From NCBI RefSeq assembly GCF_904849725.1, contig NC_058518.1, positions 418,941,081 to 419,005,080 on the forward strand: a DNA stretch of 64,000 nucleotides. Reading direction: 5' to 3'. The notes under the pieces were generated by a model, which saw only the letters and a program-made list of their open reading frames with translations, ran no database searches and was not told where the DNA came from. Numbering within the stretch: position 1 is the stretch's first letter; each line of letters starts with the position of its first letter. This document shows, piece after piece, positions 21,443 to 34,555 of the stretch. The DNA is from Hordeum vulgare subsp. vulgare (taxonomy: Eukaryota; Streptophyta; Magnoliopsida; Poales; Poaceae). Made by a program: the position numbers and the translations under genes.

Positions 21443-22080
21443 TGTTGGGGAACGTCGCATGGGAAACAAAAAATTTCCTACGCTCACCAAGATCAATCTA
21501 TGGAAACTAACATCTACGAGAGGGGAGTGCATCTACATACCCTTGTAGATCGCTAAGCACAAGCGTATATAACACAGTTGATGTAGTTGAACGTCTTCGC
21601 GATCCAATCATGATCCATCCTGCGATCTCATCGCGATCCATCCCGCGATCCCATCACGATCCATCCCGCGATCCCATCGCGATTCATCCCGCAATCCCAT
21701 CACGATCCATCCCAATCTACTGCCGAATGGACGACACCTCCGCGTTCAGCTTATGTACAGCTCAATGATGATCTCCACCTCCTTGATCCAGCAATAGAGA
21801 GGGTGGAGAAGTAGATGAGTTCTCCATCAGCACGACGACATGGCAGCGGTGTTGGTGGAGCCGTTCCGGCAGGGCTTCGCCAACAAAACCGGAACCGATC
21901 TAATGGAGAAAGTTGATGTGTGGGAGAGACAAGGTTGCGCCGTGGCCTTGGGTTGGTTGCAGCCCTCTCTCTTCATACATATATATATAGGGGGAGGGGA
22001 GAGGTTGATGCGCCCTAGGGTTCCCCCTAGGAGGGGCGGCATCCAAGATGAGGTGGGCGGCTTCCCTAGCGGTGACTTCG
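21443..22080 (-). repeat. E5 3' LTR, outer part
   Basis: Begins TGTTGGGGAACG, the reverse complement of the LTR end. It contains U5 and R and a TATATATATAG box near 21980. E4 is inserted after CTTCG at 22076-22080. Confidence 0.9.
21599..21713 (-). repeat. 23-bp minisatellite in E5 3' LTR (5 units)
   Basis: Five consecutive 23-base units of the type GCGATCCCATCACGATCC-ATCCC. The same site in the other LTR (54835-54903) has three. Confidence 0.88.
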
Positions 22081-24147
22081 TGTTGGGGAACGTTGCATGG
22101 GAAACAAAAAATTTCCTACGCACACGAAGACCTATCATGGTGATGTCCATCTACGAGAGGAGATTAGATCTACGTACCCTTGTAGATCGCTCAGCGGGAA
22201 GTGTTAAGAAACGTGGTTGATGTAGTGGAGCTTCGTGATTCAAATCACCGTCGTCCCACGATCCGTCCCACGAACGGTTCTGATCTAGCGCCGAACGGAC
22301 GACACCTCCGCGTTCAACACACGTACAACTCGATGATGATCTCGGCCTTCTTGATCCAGCAAGCAAGACGGAGAAGTAGATTAGTTCTCCGGCAGCATGA
22401 CGGCACTCCAGTGGTGGTGACGATCTACTCCTGTAGGGCTCCGCCCGAGCTCCGCAGAAATCCGATCTAGAGGTAAAACTATGTGGAATAGGCTTGAGTT
22501 GCACGTGGCAAAGTTGTGTCTCAAAAAGCCCTAAACCACCAATATATATAGGAGGAGGGGAGGGGCTAGACTTGGGGCACAAGGGCCCCAAGGGCGCGTC
22601 GGCCGCCAGGGAGGAGGAGGACTCCTCCTCCAATTCAGTTTGGGAAGGAGGAGTCCTCCTCTTCCTTCCCACCTTCCTCTTTCCTTTTTCTTTTCTTCTT
22701 TTCCTTTGGTATTTTATATGTGGCGCCACAACCCTCTTGGACTGACTCCACCAGCCCACTAAGGACTTGGTGCACCACCCTAGGGCCTTGGGCTCACTCC
22801 CGGGTGGGTGGGCCCCTCCCAGTAAACACTAGGAACCCATTCGTCACTCCCGGTACACTGCCGGAATTGGGCGAAACTTTCCGGTGACCAAATGAAACCA
22901 TCCTATATATCAATCTTCGTTTCCGGACCATTCCGGAAACCCTCATGATGTCCGTGATCTCATCCGGGACTCCGAACAACATTCGGTAACCACACATATA
23001 ACTCAACTATACTAAAACATCATCGAACCTTAAGTGTGCAGACCCTACGGGTTCGAGAACTATGTAGACATGACCCGAGATAATCCTCGGTCAATATCTA
23101 ATAGCGGGACCTGGATGCCCATATTGGATCCTACATATTCTCCGAAGATCTTATCGGTTGAACCTCAGTGCCAAGGATTCATATAATCCCGTATGTCATT
23201 CCCTTTGTCCTTCGATATGTTACTTGCCCGAGATTTGATCGTCGGTATCCGCATACCTATTTCAATCTCGTTACCGGCAAGTCTCTTTACTCGTTCCGTA
23301 ATACAAGATCATGTGACTTACACTTAGTCACATTGCTTGCAAGGCTTGTGTGTGATGTTGTATTACCGAGTGGGCCCTGAGATACCTCTCCGTCACACAA
23401 AGTGACAAATCCCAGTCTTGATCCATACTAACTCAATGGACACCTTCGGAGATACCTGTAGAGCACCTTTATAGTCACGAGTTACGTTGCGACGTTTGAT
23501 ACACACAAGGTATTCCTCCGGTGTCGGTGAGTTATATGATCTCATGGTCATAGGAATAAATACTTGACACGCAGAAAAGAATAGCAATAAAATGACATGA
23601 TCAATATGCTACATTCATAGTTTGGGTCTAGTTCATCACATGATTATCCTAATGATGTGATCCAGTTATCAAGTGACAACACTTGCACATAATCAGAAAA
23701 CCTTGACTATCTTTGATCAACTCACTAGCCAACTAGAGGCTTGCTAAGGGCATTGTTTTGTCTATGTATCCACACATGTATCTATGTTTTCATTCAATAC
23801 AATTATAGCATGGATAATAAACAATTATCTTGTAACAGGAAATATAATACTCCCTCCGTTTCTCTTTAGTCCGCATATAAGGTTCGGTCAAAGTCAAGCT
23901 TTGTAAATTTTGACTAACTTTATATTAAAAAATATCAACATCCACAACATGACATCAATATTATGAGATGCACCACGAGATGTATTTTCATAATATATAA
24001 TTTTAATATAGTAGATATTCCTATTTTTTGATATAAATTTGGTCAAACTTTATGTTGTTTGACGTTGACCAAATCTTATTTGCGGAGTAAAAAGAAACGG
24101 AGGGAGTAATAACTATTTATCATTGCCTCTAGGTTATATTTCCAACA
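22081..24147 (-). repeat. E4 3' LTR (contains a Stowaway MITE)
   Basis: TGTTGGGGAACG to ATTTCCAACA. Without the 257-bp MITE and its TA duplication it is about 1.8 kb. Confidence 0.93.
23850..24106. mobile_element. Stowaway-type MITE (Tc1/Mariner)
   Basis: 257 bp with terminal inverted repeats CTCCCTCCGTTTC and GAAACGGAGGGAG and TA target duplication (23848-23849 and 24107-24108). AT-rich inside and with no coding capacity. It lies near the U3 edge of the E4 3' LTR and is absent from the E4 5' LTR, so it arrived after E4. Confidence 0.95.
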
Positions 24148-24199
24148 GTCTCCAACTTGCACTAGAGTCAATAATCTAGTCCTCACATCGCCATGCGAT

Positions 24200-27100
24200 T
24201 TACATTGTAATAAATCTGACACCCATACAATTCTGGTGTTGATCATGTTTTGTCCGTGGAAGAGGTTTAGTCAGTGGGTCTGCTACATTCAGATCCGTGT
24301 GCACTTTGCAAATATTCACGTCCTCTCCTTCGACGTAGTCGCGGATGAGGTTGAAGCGTCCTTTGATGTGCCTGGTCTTCTTGTGAAACCTTGGTTCCTT
24401 TGCTAAAGCAATGGCACCAGTGTTGTCACAGAACAGAGTTATTGGATTTAGTGCGCTCGGCACAACTCCAAGATCCGTCATGAACTGCTTCATCCAGACA
24501 CCCTCCTTTGCTGCCTCCTAGGCAGCCATGTACCCCGCTTCACATGTAGAATCTGCTACGACGCTTTGCTTGGAACTGCACCAGCTTACCGCACCCCCAT
24601 TAAGAATAAATACGTATCCGGTTTGAGACTTAGAGTCATCCGGATCAGTGTCAAAGCTTGCGTCAACGTAACCCATTACGACGAGCTCTTCGTCACCTCC
24701 ATAAACGAGAAACATTTCCTTAGTCCTTTTCAGGTACTTCAGAATATTCTTGACCGCCGTCCAGTGATCCACTCCTAGATTACTCTGAAACCTGCCTGCC
24801 ATACTTATGGCCAAGGTGACGTCTCGTCTAGTGCACAACATTGCATACATGATAGAACCTATGGCTGAAGCATAGGGGACGGAACTCATTTGTTCTCTGT
24901 CTTCCGCAGTCGCTGGGCACTGAGTCTTACTCAATTTTATACCTTGTAGCACTGGCAAGAACCCTTTCTTGGACTGTTCCATTTTGAACTTATTCAAAAC
25001 TTTATCAAGGTATGTGCTTTGTGAAAGTCCTATCAGGCATCTCGATCTATCCCTATAGATCTTAATGCCTAGAATGTAAGTAGCTTCTCCTAGGTCCTTC
25101 ATACAGAAACTTTTATTCAAGTAATCCTTTACGCTCTCCAAAAACTCCACGTTGTTTCCAATCAGCAATATGTCATCCACATATAATATTAGAAACGCCA
25201 CAGAGCTCCCACTCACTTTCTTGTAAATACAAGACTCTCCAACCACTTGTAGAAACCCAAATGCTTTGATCACCTCATCAAAGCGCTTATTCCTACTCCG
25301 AGATGCTTGCACCAGTCCATAAATGGATCGCTGGAGCTTGCACACTTTGTTAGCATTCTTTGGATCGACAAAACCTTCGGGTTTCATCATATACATCTCT
25401 TCCTTAAGAAAACCGTTAAGGAACGCCGTTTTGACATCCATCTGCCAGATTTCATAATCGAAAAATGCAGCTATTGCTAACATGATTTGGATGGACTTAA
25501 GCATCGCTACCGGTGAGAACGTCTCATCATAGTCAACTCCTTGAACTTGTGAAAAACCCTTTGCCACAAGTCGAGCTTTATAAACGGTCACATTAGCGTC
25601 TGCGTGTTCCTTCTTCTTAAAGATCCATTTGTTCTAAATAGCCTTGCGGCCTTCAGGTAGTACTTCCAAAGTCCACACTTTGTTTTCGTACATAGATCCT
25701 ATCTCGGACTTCATGGCCTCTAGCCATTTGTTGGAATCCGGGCCCACCATTGCTTCTTCATATTTTGCAGGTTCATTGTTGTCTAACAACATGATTGATA
25801 AGACAGGATTACCATACCACTCAGGAGTAGTACATGATCTTGTCGACCTGCGAGGTCCGATAGGAACTTGATTAGAAGTTTCATGATCATCACCATTAAC
25901 TTCCTCCTCAACTGGCGTCGCTTCGACAGGGGTTTCCCTTTGCCCCGCGCCACCATCTAGAGGGACTAGAGGTTCGACAACCTCATCAAGTTCTATCTTC
26001 CTCCCACTCAATTCTTTCGAGAGAAACTCCTTCTCAAGAAAAGCTTCATTTTTAGCAACAAACACTTTGCCCTCGGATTTGAGATAGAAGGTATACCCAA
26101 CCGTCTCCTTTGGGTAACCTATGAAGACACACTTTTCCGCTTTGGGTTCCAGCTTTTCAGGCTGAAGCTTTTTGACATAAGCATCACATCCCCAAACTTT
26201 AAGAAACGACAACTTCGGTCTTTTGCCATACCACAGTTCGTATGGTGTCGTCTCAACAGATTTTGATGGTGCCCTATTTAAAGTGAATGCAGCTGTCTCT
26301 AATGCATAACCCCAAAATGATAACGGCAAATCGGTAAGAGACATCATAGATCGCACCATTTCTAACAAAGTACGATTATGACGTTCGGACACACCATTAC
26401 GCTGTGGTGTTCGAGGCGGTGTTAATTATGAAACAATTCCACATTGTCTTAAGTGAGCACCAAACTCGAAACTCATATATTCACCCCCACGATCAGACCG
26501 TAGGAACTTGATCTTCTTGTTATGATGATTTTCAACTTCACTCTGAAATTGCTTGAACTTCTCAAACGTTTCAGACTTGTGCTTCATTAAGTAGATATAT
26601 CCATACCTACTCAAATTGTCAGTGAAGGTGAGAAAATAACGATATCCGCCGCGCGCCTCCACCCTCATTGGACTGCACACATCGGTATGTATGATTTCCA
26701 ACAAGTCACTTGCATGCTCCATTGTTCCGGAGAACGGAGTCTTAGTCATCTTGCCCATGAGGCATGGTTCGCATGTGTCAAGTGATTCAAAGTCGAGTGA
26801 CTCCAAAAGTCCATCAGAATGGAGTTTCTTCATGCACTTTACACCAATATGACCTAAGCGACAGTGCCACAAAAACATGACGCTATCATTGTTAACTCTA
26901 CATCATTTGGTGTCAGTGTTATGTATATGTGTATCATCGCTATCAAGATTCAGTATGAACAATCCTCTCACATTGGGTGCATGACCATAAAACATATTAC
27001 TCATAGAAATAGAACAACCATTATTCTCTGACTTAAACGGGTAACCGTCTCACAATAAACAAGATCCAGATATATTGTTCATGCTCAACGCAGGCACTAA

Positions 27101-27606
27101 ATAACAATTATTTAAGTTCATAACTAATCCTAATGGTAACTGAAGTGAAACTGTGCCGACGGTGATTGCATCAACCTTGGAACCATTTCCCACGCGCATC
27201 GTCACTTCATCCTTCGCCAGCCTTCGTTTATTCCGCAGTTCCTTCTTCGAGTTGCAAATATGAGCAACAGAACCGGTATCGAATACCCAGGCACTACTAC
27301 GAGAGTTGGTTAAGTACACATCAATAACATGTATATCGAATATACCTAATTTTTCCTTGGCTGCCTTCTTATCAGCCAAATACTTGGGGCAGTTGCACTT
27401 CCAGTGACCCAGTCCCTTGCAATAATAACACTCTGTTTCAGGCTTAGGTCCAGCCTTGGGTTTCTTCGTCGGATTGGAAATAGGCTTGCCGCTCTTCTTG
27501 GAGTTACCCTTCTTGCCTTTGTCGTTTCTCTTGAAACTAGCGGTCTTATTAACCATCAACACTTGATGCTCTTTCCGGAGTTCTGACTCTGCTACTTTCA
27601 GCATCG
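24200..27606 (-). pseudogene. E4 Copia gag-pol polyprotein, 5' truncated and with stops
   Basis: The reverse frame reads from late gag (MLKVAESELRK at 27604) through the zinc knuckle CYYCKGLGHWKCNC, protease WVFDTGSVAHIC, integrase (HTDVC, SDRGGEY, MSERHNRTLLEM), RT (YVDD) and RNase H to RFITM at 24203. About 900 bp is missing, from the leader before gag to inside gag, with a short filler at about 27610-27632. Stops include TAG at 24518-24520 (after GYMAA in RNase H), TAG near 25632 (before NKWIFKKK) and TAA near 26424. It cannot make a Gag capsid. Confidence 0.92.
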
Positions 27607-28548
27607 CGAATAACTCGTGAAACTAGTGAACGTTGAGTCTATCACACCCGATCATCATGTGGTGTCTCGAAACGACGAACTGTCGCAACGGTGCACAGTT
27701 GGGGAGAACACAATTTCATCTTGAAATTTTAGTGTGAGATTGCCTTATAATGCTACCGTCGTTCTAAGCAAAATAAGGTGCATAAAAGGATTAACATCAC
27801 ATGCAATTCATAAGTGACATGATATGGCCATCTTCTTGTGCTTCTTGATCTCCATCACTTAAGCACCAGCATGATCTTCTTGTCATCGGCGCCACACCAT
27901 GATCTCCATCGACGTGTCGCCATCGAGGTTGTCGTGCTATCTATGCTATTACTACTAAAGCTACGACCTAGCAATATAGTAAACGCATCTGCAAACACAA
28001 ACGTTAGTTTAAAGACAACCCTATGGCTCCTGTCGGTTGTCATAGCATCGACCTGCAAGTCGATATTAACTATTACAACATGATCATCTCATACATACAA
28101 TATATCACATCACGTCATTGGCCATATCATATCACAAGCATACCCTGCAAAAACAAGTTAGACGTCCTCTAATTTGTTGTTGCATGTTTTACGTGGCTGC
28201 TACGGGTATCTAGTATGATCGCATCTTACTTATGCAAAAACCACAACGGAGATGTGCAAATTTATATTTAACCTCTCTCCAAGGACCGCCTCGGTCAAAA
28301 CCAATTCAACTAAAGTTGAAGAAACCGACACCCGCCAGTCATCTTTATGCAACGAGGTTGCATGTCTATCGATGAAACCAGTCTCTCGTAAGCGTACGAG
28401 TTATGTCGGTCCGGGCCGCTTCAATCCAACAATACCGCCGAATCGAGAAAATACTAAGCAGGGCAGCAAATCGAATATCACCGTCCACAAAACTTTTTGT
28501 GTTCTACTCGAGATAACATCTACGCATGAACCTAGCTCATGATGCCAC
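27607..28548 (-). other. E4 leader and primer-binding site
   Basis: Untranslated leader on the reverse strand, ending in the primer site GCTCATGATGCCAC (28535-28548) next to the 5' LTR. Small open frames here are also seen in other copies and are not supported. Confidence 0.75.
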
Positions 28549-30359
28549 TCTTGGGGAACATTGCATGGGAAACAAAAAAATTCCTACGCACACGAAGACC
28601 TATCATGGTGATGTCCATCTACGAGAGGAGATTAGATCTACGTAACCTTGTAGATCGCTCAGCGGGAAGCGTTAAGAAACGCGGTTGATGTAGTGGTACA
28701 ACTTCGTGATTCAAATCACCGTCGTCCCACGATCCGTCCCACGAACGGTTCTGATCTAGCGCCGAACGGACGACACCTCCGCGTTCAGCACACGTACAAC
28801 TCGATGATGATCTCGGCCTTCTTGATCCAGCAAGAAAGACGGAGAAGTATATAAGTTCTCCGGCAGCGTGACGGTGCTCCGGTGGTGGTGACGATCTACT
28901 CCTGCAGGGCTCCGCCCAAGCTCCGCAGAAATCCGATCTAGAGGTAAAACTATGTGGAATAGGCTTGAGTTGCACGTGGCAAAGTTGTGTCTCAAAAAGC
29001 CCTAAACCACCAATATATATAGGAGGAGGGGAGGGGCTAGCCTTGGGGCACAAGGGCCCCAAGGGTGCGCTGGCCGCCAGGGAGGAGGAGGACTCCTCCT
29101 CCAATTTGGTTTGGGAAGGAGGAGTCCTCCTCTTCCTTCCCACCTCCCTCTTTTGCTTTTTTTTCTTCTTTTCCTTTGGTATTTTATATGTGGCGCCATA
29201 GCCCTCTTGGGCTAACTCCACCAGCCCACTAAGGACTTGGTGCGCCACCCTAGGGCCTTGGGCTCACTCCCGGGTGGGTGGGCCCCTCCCGGTAAACACC
29301 CAAAAGCCATTCGTCACTCCCGGTACACTGCCGGAATTGCCCGAAACTTTTCGGTGACCAAATGAAACCATCCTATATATCAATCTTCGTTTCCGGACCA
29401 TTCCGGAAACCCTCGTGACGCCCGTGATCTCATCCCGGACTCCGAACAACATTCGGCAACCACACATATAACTCAACTATACTAAAACATCATCGAACCT
29501 TAAATGTGCAGACCCTACGGGTTCGAGAACTATGTAGACATGACCCGAGACACTCCTCGGTCAATATCCAATAGCGGGACCTGGATGCCCATATTGGATC
29601 CTACATATTCTCCGAAGATCTTATCGGTTGAACCTCAGTGCCAAGGATTCATATAATCTCGTATGTCATTCCCTTTGTCCTTCGATATGTTACTTGCCTG
29701 AGATTTGATTGTCGGTATCCGCTTACCTATTTCAATCTCGTTACCGGAAAGTATCTTTACTCGTTCCGTAATACAAGATCCCGTGACTTACACTTAGTCA
29801 CATTGCTTGCAAGGCTTGTGTGTGATGTTGTATTACCGAGTGGGCCCTGAGATACCTCTCCGTCACACGGAGTGACAAATCCCAGTCTTGATCCATACTA
29901 ACTCAACGGACACCTTCGGAGATACTTGTAGAGCACCTTTATAGTCACCCAGATACGTTGCGACGTTTGATACACACAAGGTATTCCTCCGGTGCCAGTG
30001 AGTTATATGATCTCATGGTCATAGGAATAAATACTTGACACGCAGAAAACAATACAAATAAAATGACACGATCAATATGCTACGTTCATAGTTTGGGTCT
30101 AGTCCATCACATGATTCTCCTAATGATGTGATCCAGTTATCAAGTGACAACACTTGCACATAGTCAGAAAACCTTGACTATCTTTGATCAACTGACTAGC
30201 CGACTAGAGGCTTGCTAGGGACATTGTTTTGTCTATGTATCCACACATGTATCTATGTCTTCATTCAATACATTTATAGCATGGATAATAAACGATTATC
30301 TTGTAACATGAAATATAATAATAACTGTTTATCATTTCCTCTAGGGCATATTTCCAACA
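28549..30359 (-). repeat. E4 5' LTR
   Basis: 1811 bp, running from TCTTGGGGAACA (TG changed to TC) to ATTTCCAACA. An LTR TATA box on the reverse strand corresponds to AATATATATAGG near 29011. Confidence 0.93.
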
Positions 30360-30364
30360 CTTCG

Positions 30365-31587
30365 CCCCCAAGTTAGGGTGGCACCCCCCTTTAGGGTTGG
30401 CCTCCCACCAGCCCAGCCGCATGGGCTCAGGTGGGGAGGTGCACCCAGCCCACTAGGGGCTGGTACGCATCACTCACAACCCATGTGGCCCCTCCGGGGC
30501 TGGTGGCCCCTTCCTATGGACCCCCGGAACCCTTCCGGCACCCCCGGTACGCTACCGGTGACGCCCGAGCTTTTTCCAGTGACCAACACGGAACTTCCCA
30601 TATATCAATATTTACCTCCGGACCATTTTGGATCTCCTCGCAATGTCTAGGATCTCATTCGGGACTCCGAACAACCTTTGGTCACCAACATACATAACTC
30701 TACTATACTGAAATGTCACCGAACTTTAGGTGTGCAAACCCTGTGGGTTCGAGAACTATGCAGACATGACCGAGACACTCTCCGGTCAATAACCAATAGT
30801 GGGACCTGGATGTCTGTATTAGTTCCTACATATTCTACAAAGATCTTTCATCGGTTGAACCTCAATGTCAAGGATTCAATCAATCGCGTATGATGTTGCC
30901 TTTGTCCTTTGGTATGTTACTTGCCCGAGATTCGATAATCGATATATCCATATCTAGTTCAATCTCGTTACTGGCAAGTCTCTTTACTCGTTCCGTAATA
31001 CAAGATCCCATGACCAACTCCTTAGTCACATTGCTTGCAAGCTTATTGTGATGTTGTATTACCGAGTGTGGGCCTAGAGATACCTCTCTGTCACACGGAG
31101 TGACAAATCCGAGTCTTGATCCATGCCAACCCAACAGACACCCTCGGAGATGCATGTAGAGCACCTTTATAGTCACCCATTTATGTTGTGAAGTTTGATA
31201 CACACAAGACATTGCTCCGTTGTCCGGGAGTTGCATGATCTCATGATCATATGAACACATACTTTGACATGCAAAAAACATTAGCAGTAAACTAACATGA
31301 TCATATGCTACGTTTGTAGTTTGTGTCTTGTCCATCACATCATTATCCTAATGATGTGATCCCGTTATCAAATGACAACTCGTGTCTATGGTCAAGAAAC
31401 CTTCACCATCTTTGATCAACAAGCTAGTCCTTAGAGGCTCACTAGGGATAGTGTGTTGTCTATGTATCCACACATTTATTTGAGTTTCCAATCAATACAA
31501 TTATAGCATGGATAATAAACGATTATCATGAACAAGGAAATATAATAATAAATAATTTATTATTGTCCCTAGGGCATATTTCCAACT
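30365..31587 (-). repeat. E5 3' LTR, inner part (U3)
   Basis: Continues E5's LTR after the CTTCG duplication and ends TTTCCAACT, where the expected last base A is T. The matching region in the other E5 LTR is 63460 onward. Confidence 0.88.
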
Positions 31588-31932
31588 ATCTCCCACTTGC
31601 ACTAGAGTCAATAATCTAGTTCACATCACTATGTGATTCATACCCAATGAGTTTTGGGGTTTATCATGTTTTGCTTGTGAGAGAGGTTTTAGTCAATGTG
31701 TCTAAAACTTTCAGATCCGTGTGTGCTTTAAAAAACTCTATGGCATACTGTAGACACTGCTACCACACTCCATTTGGAATTATTCTAAAGGACTGCTCCA
31801 TTATACGAATCTGGTGTGCTACTCAGAGTCATCCGGATTGGTGTCAAAGCTTTCATCGATGTAACCCTTTACAGCGAACTCTCTAATAACCTCCATTATC
31901 GAGAAACATTCCCTTAGTCCTTAAGTTACTAA
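31588..31932 (-). pseudogene. E5 pol 3' fragment (RNase H end) and polypurine tract
   Basis: Begins with the reverse complement of the polypurine tract (ATCTCCCACTTGCACT). It then carries decayed RNase H sequence alignable to the end of the E2 frame, until the CACTA insertion at 31933. Several changes break the frame. Confidence 0.75.
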
Positions 31933-32430
31933 TACTACAGGAATCAACTTCTTTGCCGTCAGCCGTCACAGACGGCAAAGAGGTCCACACCGACGGCAAT
32001 GATCTTTGCCGTCTGCCACCTGTCGGCAAAGATTCTGCGTGAGCCTACGACGGCATTGTAGCTTCTTTGCCGTCAGCCTACCCTAAGCGGACGACAAATA
32101 TCATTGCCGTCCATGTCAGACACTGAGTAGTCGGCAAAGAGATTGAGATGGCAGCCGACAGGCGACGACTCCGTTAGGGCTAACGGAGGCTTTGTCGTCT
32201 GCTTCCCTCCCCCTCTTTGCCGTCTGCTTCTATAGGCCAGCACAGTGTTGGGCCAGCGCCTGTCGGCTTCTTTGCCGTCTTCTACTGTCCGCTTTGCCGT
32301 CAGCCTCCCGAGGGGCCAGCTGCTGCTGCTCCCAGGTTGCACAGCTGGGTGCCATGTGGCACATTTGCTCTCAGGCAGCTGACGGCAAAGGCCTTTGTCA
32401 TCAGCTAGCAGACGGCAAAGAGCCCATATT
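31933..32430. repeat. CACTA left terminal and subterminal repeats
   Basis: Many copies of CTTTGCCGTC and its complement GACGGCAAAG in both orientations from 31950 to 32425, as expected for transposase-binding subterminal repeats. Confidence 0.85.
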
Positions 32431-32602
32431 GTCACATTTTTGTTTATTTTTTCTATTTCACAACACACATATATATAATTCATAGCACATATATGATATA
32501 TAGGTCACAACACATATATATGATATATATATAAAGTTCATCAATGCCATTTGTTCATCAATGTACATCCCATACATCGAAAGAACCAACATATACAAAG
32601 TT

Positions 32603-32684
32603 TCATCCATAGATACATATACATATAGTTCCACATATATTGTTCATCCATATATACATATACATATAGTTCCACATTGTTCAT
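32603..32684. repeat. Two-copy 41-bp tandem repeat in the CACTA left part
   Basis: TCATCCATA then ATACATATACATATAG then TTCCACAT occurs at 32603 and again at 32644 with minor changes. The surrounding 32431-32740 is AT-rich and non-coding. Confidence 0.7.
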
Positions 32685-32740
32685 CAACTCAAATGAAAAC
32701 TAGAACTAAAGCACTCCAATGCCAGCTTCCATGCATGTAG

Positions 32741-34555
32741 TGTTGGAATTATGCCCTAGAGGCAATAATAAATATAGTTATTATTATAATTCCTGTATCA
32801 AGATAATCGTTTATTATCCATGCTATAATTGTATTGAATGAAGACTTATATACATGTGTGGATACATAGACAAAACACTGTCCCTAGCAAGCCTCTAGTT
32901 GGCTAGCCAGTTGATCAAAGATAGTCAGGGTCTTCTGATTATGAACAAGGTGTTGTTGCTTGATAACTGGATCACGTCATTAGGAGAATCACGTGATGGA
33001 CTAGACCCAAACTAATAGACGTAGCATATTGATCGTGTCATTTTGTTGCTACTGTATTCTGCGTGTCAAGTATTTGTTTCTATGACCATGAGATCATATA
33101 ACTCACTGACACCGGAGGAATGCTTTGTGTGTATCAAACGTCGCAACGTAACTGGGTGACTATAAAGATGCTCTACAGGTATCTCCGAAGGTGTTCGTTG
33201 AGTTAGTATGGATCGAGACTGGGATTTGTCACTCCGTGTAACGGAGAGGTATCTCGGGGCCCACTCGGTAATACAACATCACACACAAGCCTTGCAAGAA
33301 ATGTGACTTAGTGTAAGTTGCGGGATCTTGTATTACGGAACGAGTAAAGAGACTTGCCAGTAAACGAGATTGAAATAGGTATGCGGATACCGACGATCGA
33401 ATCTCGGGCAAGTAACATACCGAAGGACAAAGGGAATGACATACGGGATTATATGAATCCTTGGCACTGAGGTTCAAACGATAAGATCTTCGTAGAATAT
33501 GTAGGTTCCAATATGGGCATCCAGGTCCCGCTATTGGATATTAACCGAGGAGTCTCCCGGGTCATGTCTACATAGTTCTCGAACCCGCACGGTCTGCACA
33601 CTTAAGGTTCGACGTTGTTTTATGCGCATTTGAGTTATATGGTTGGTTACCGAATGTTGTTCGGAGTCCCGAATGAGATCACAGACGTCACGAGGGTTTC
33701 CGGAATGGTCCGGAAACGAAGATTGATATATAGGATGACCTCATTTGATTACCGGAAGGTTTTTGGAGTTACCGGGAATGACGAATGGGTTCCGGGTGTT
33801 CACCGGGGGGGGGGGGGGGCAACCCACCCCGGGGAAGCCCATAGGCCTTGGGGGTGGCGCACCAGCCCTTAGTGGGCTGGTGGGACAGACCAAGAAGGCC
33901 CTATGCGCCATAGGAAGAAAATCAAAGAGAAAAGAAAAAAAAGAGGAGGTGGGAAATGGGGGAAGGACTCCTCCTTCCAAACCTAGTTGGACTCGGTTTG
34001 GAAGGGGAGGGTTGCCCCCCTTGGCTCGGCCGAACCCCTTGGGGGTCCTTGGACCCCAAGGCAAGGCTCCCCCTCTTCCCCCTATATATACGGAGGTTTT
34101 AGGGCTTATTTGAGACAACTTTGCCACGGCAGCCCGACCACATATCTCCACGGTTTTACCTCTAGATCGCGTTTGTGCTGAGCTCGGGCGGAGCCCTGTT
34201 GAGATAAGATCATCACCAACCTCCGGAGCGCCGTCACGCTGCCGGAGAACTCATCTACCTCTCCGTCTCTCTTGCTGGATCAACAAGGCCGAGATCATCG
34301 TCGAGCTGTACGTGTGCTGAACGCGGAGGTGCCGTCCGTTCGGCACTAGATCGTGGGACTGATCGCGGGATGGTTCGCGGGGCGGATCGAGGGACGTGAG
34401 GACGTTCCACTACATCAACCGCGTTCACTAACGCTTCTGCTGTGCAGTCTACAAAGGTACGTAGATCGAATATCCCCTCTCGTAGATGGACATCACCATG
34501 ATAGGTCTTCGTGCGCGTAGGAATTTTTTTGTTTCCCATGCGACGTTCCCCAACA
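32741..34555 (+). repeat. E3 5' LTR
   Basis: 1815 bp, TG...CA. TATATATAC near 34083-34091 is the likely TATA box. A run of 15 G lies at 33805-33819; the 3' LTR has 12 at the same place. Confidence 0.94.

Larger units (their letters stand above)
22081..30359 (-). mobile_element. E4: Angela/BARE-like Copia element, reverse strand
   Basis: 8279 bp including a MITE. LTRs are 22081-24147 and 28549-30359, with perfect target duplication CTTCG (22076-22080 and 30360-30364). It sits in the 3' LTR of E5. Its gag 5' part is deleted and the pol frame has stops, so it is non-autonomous. The right LTR's outermost TG is changed to TC (28549-28550). Confidence 0.95.
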
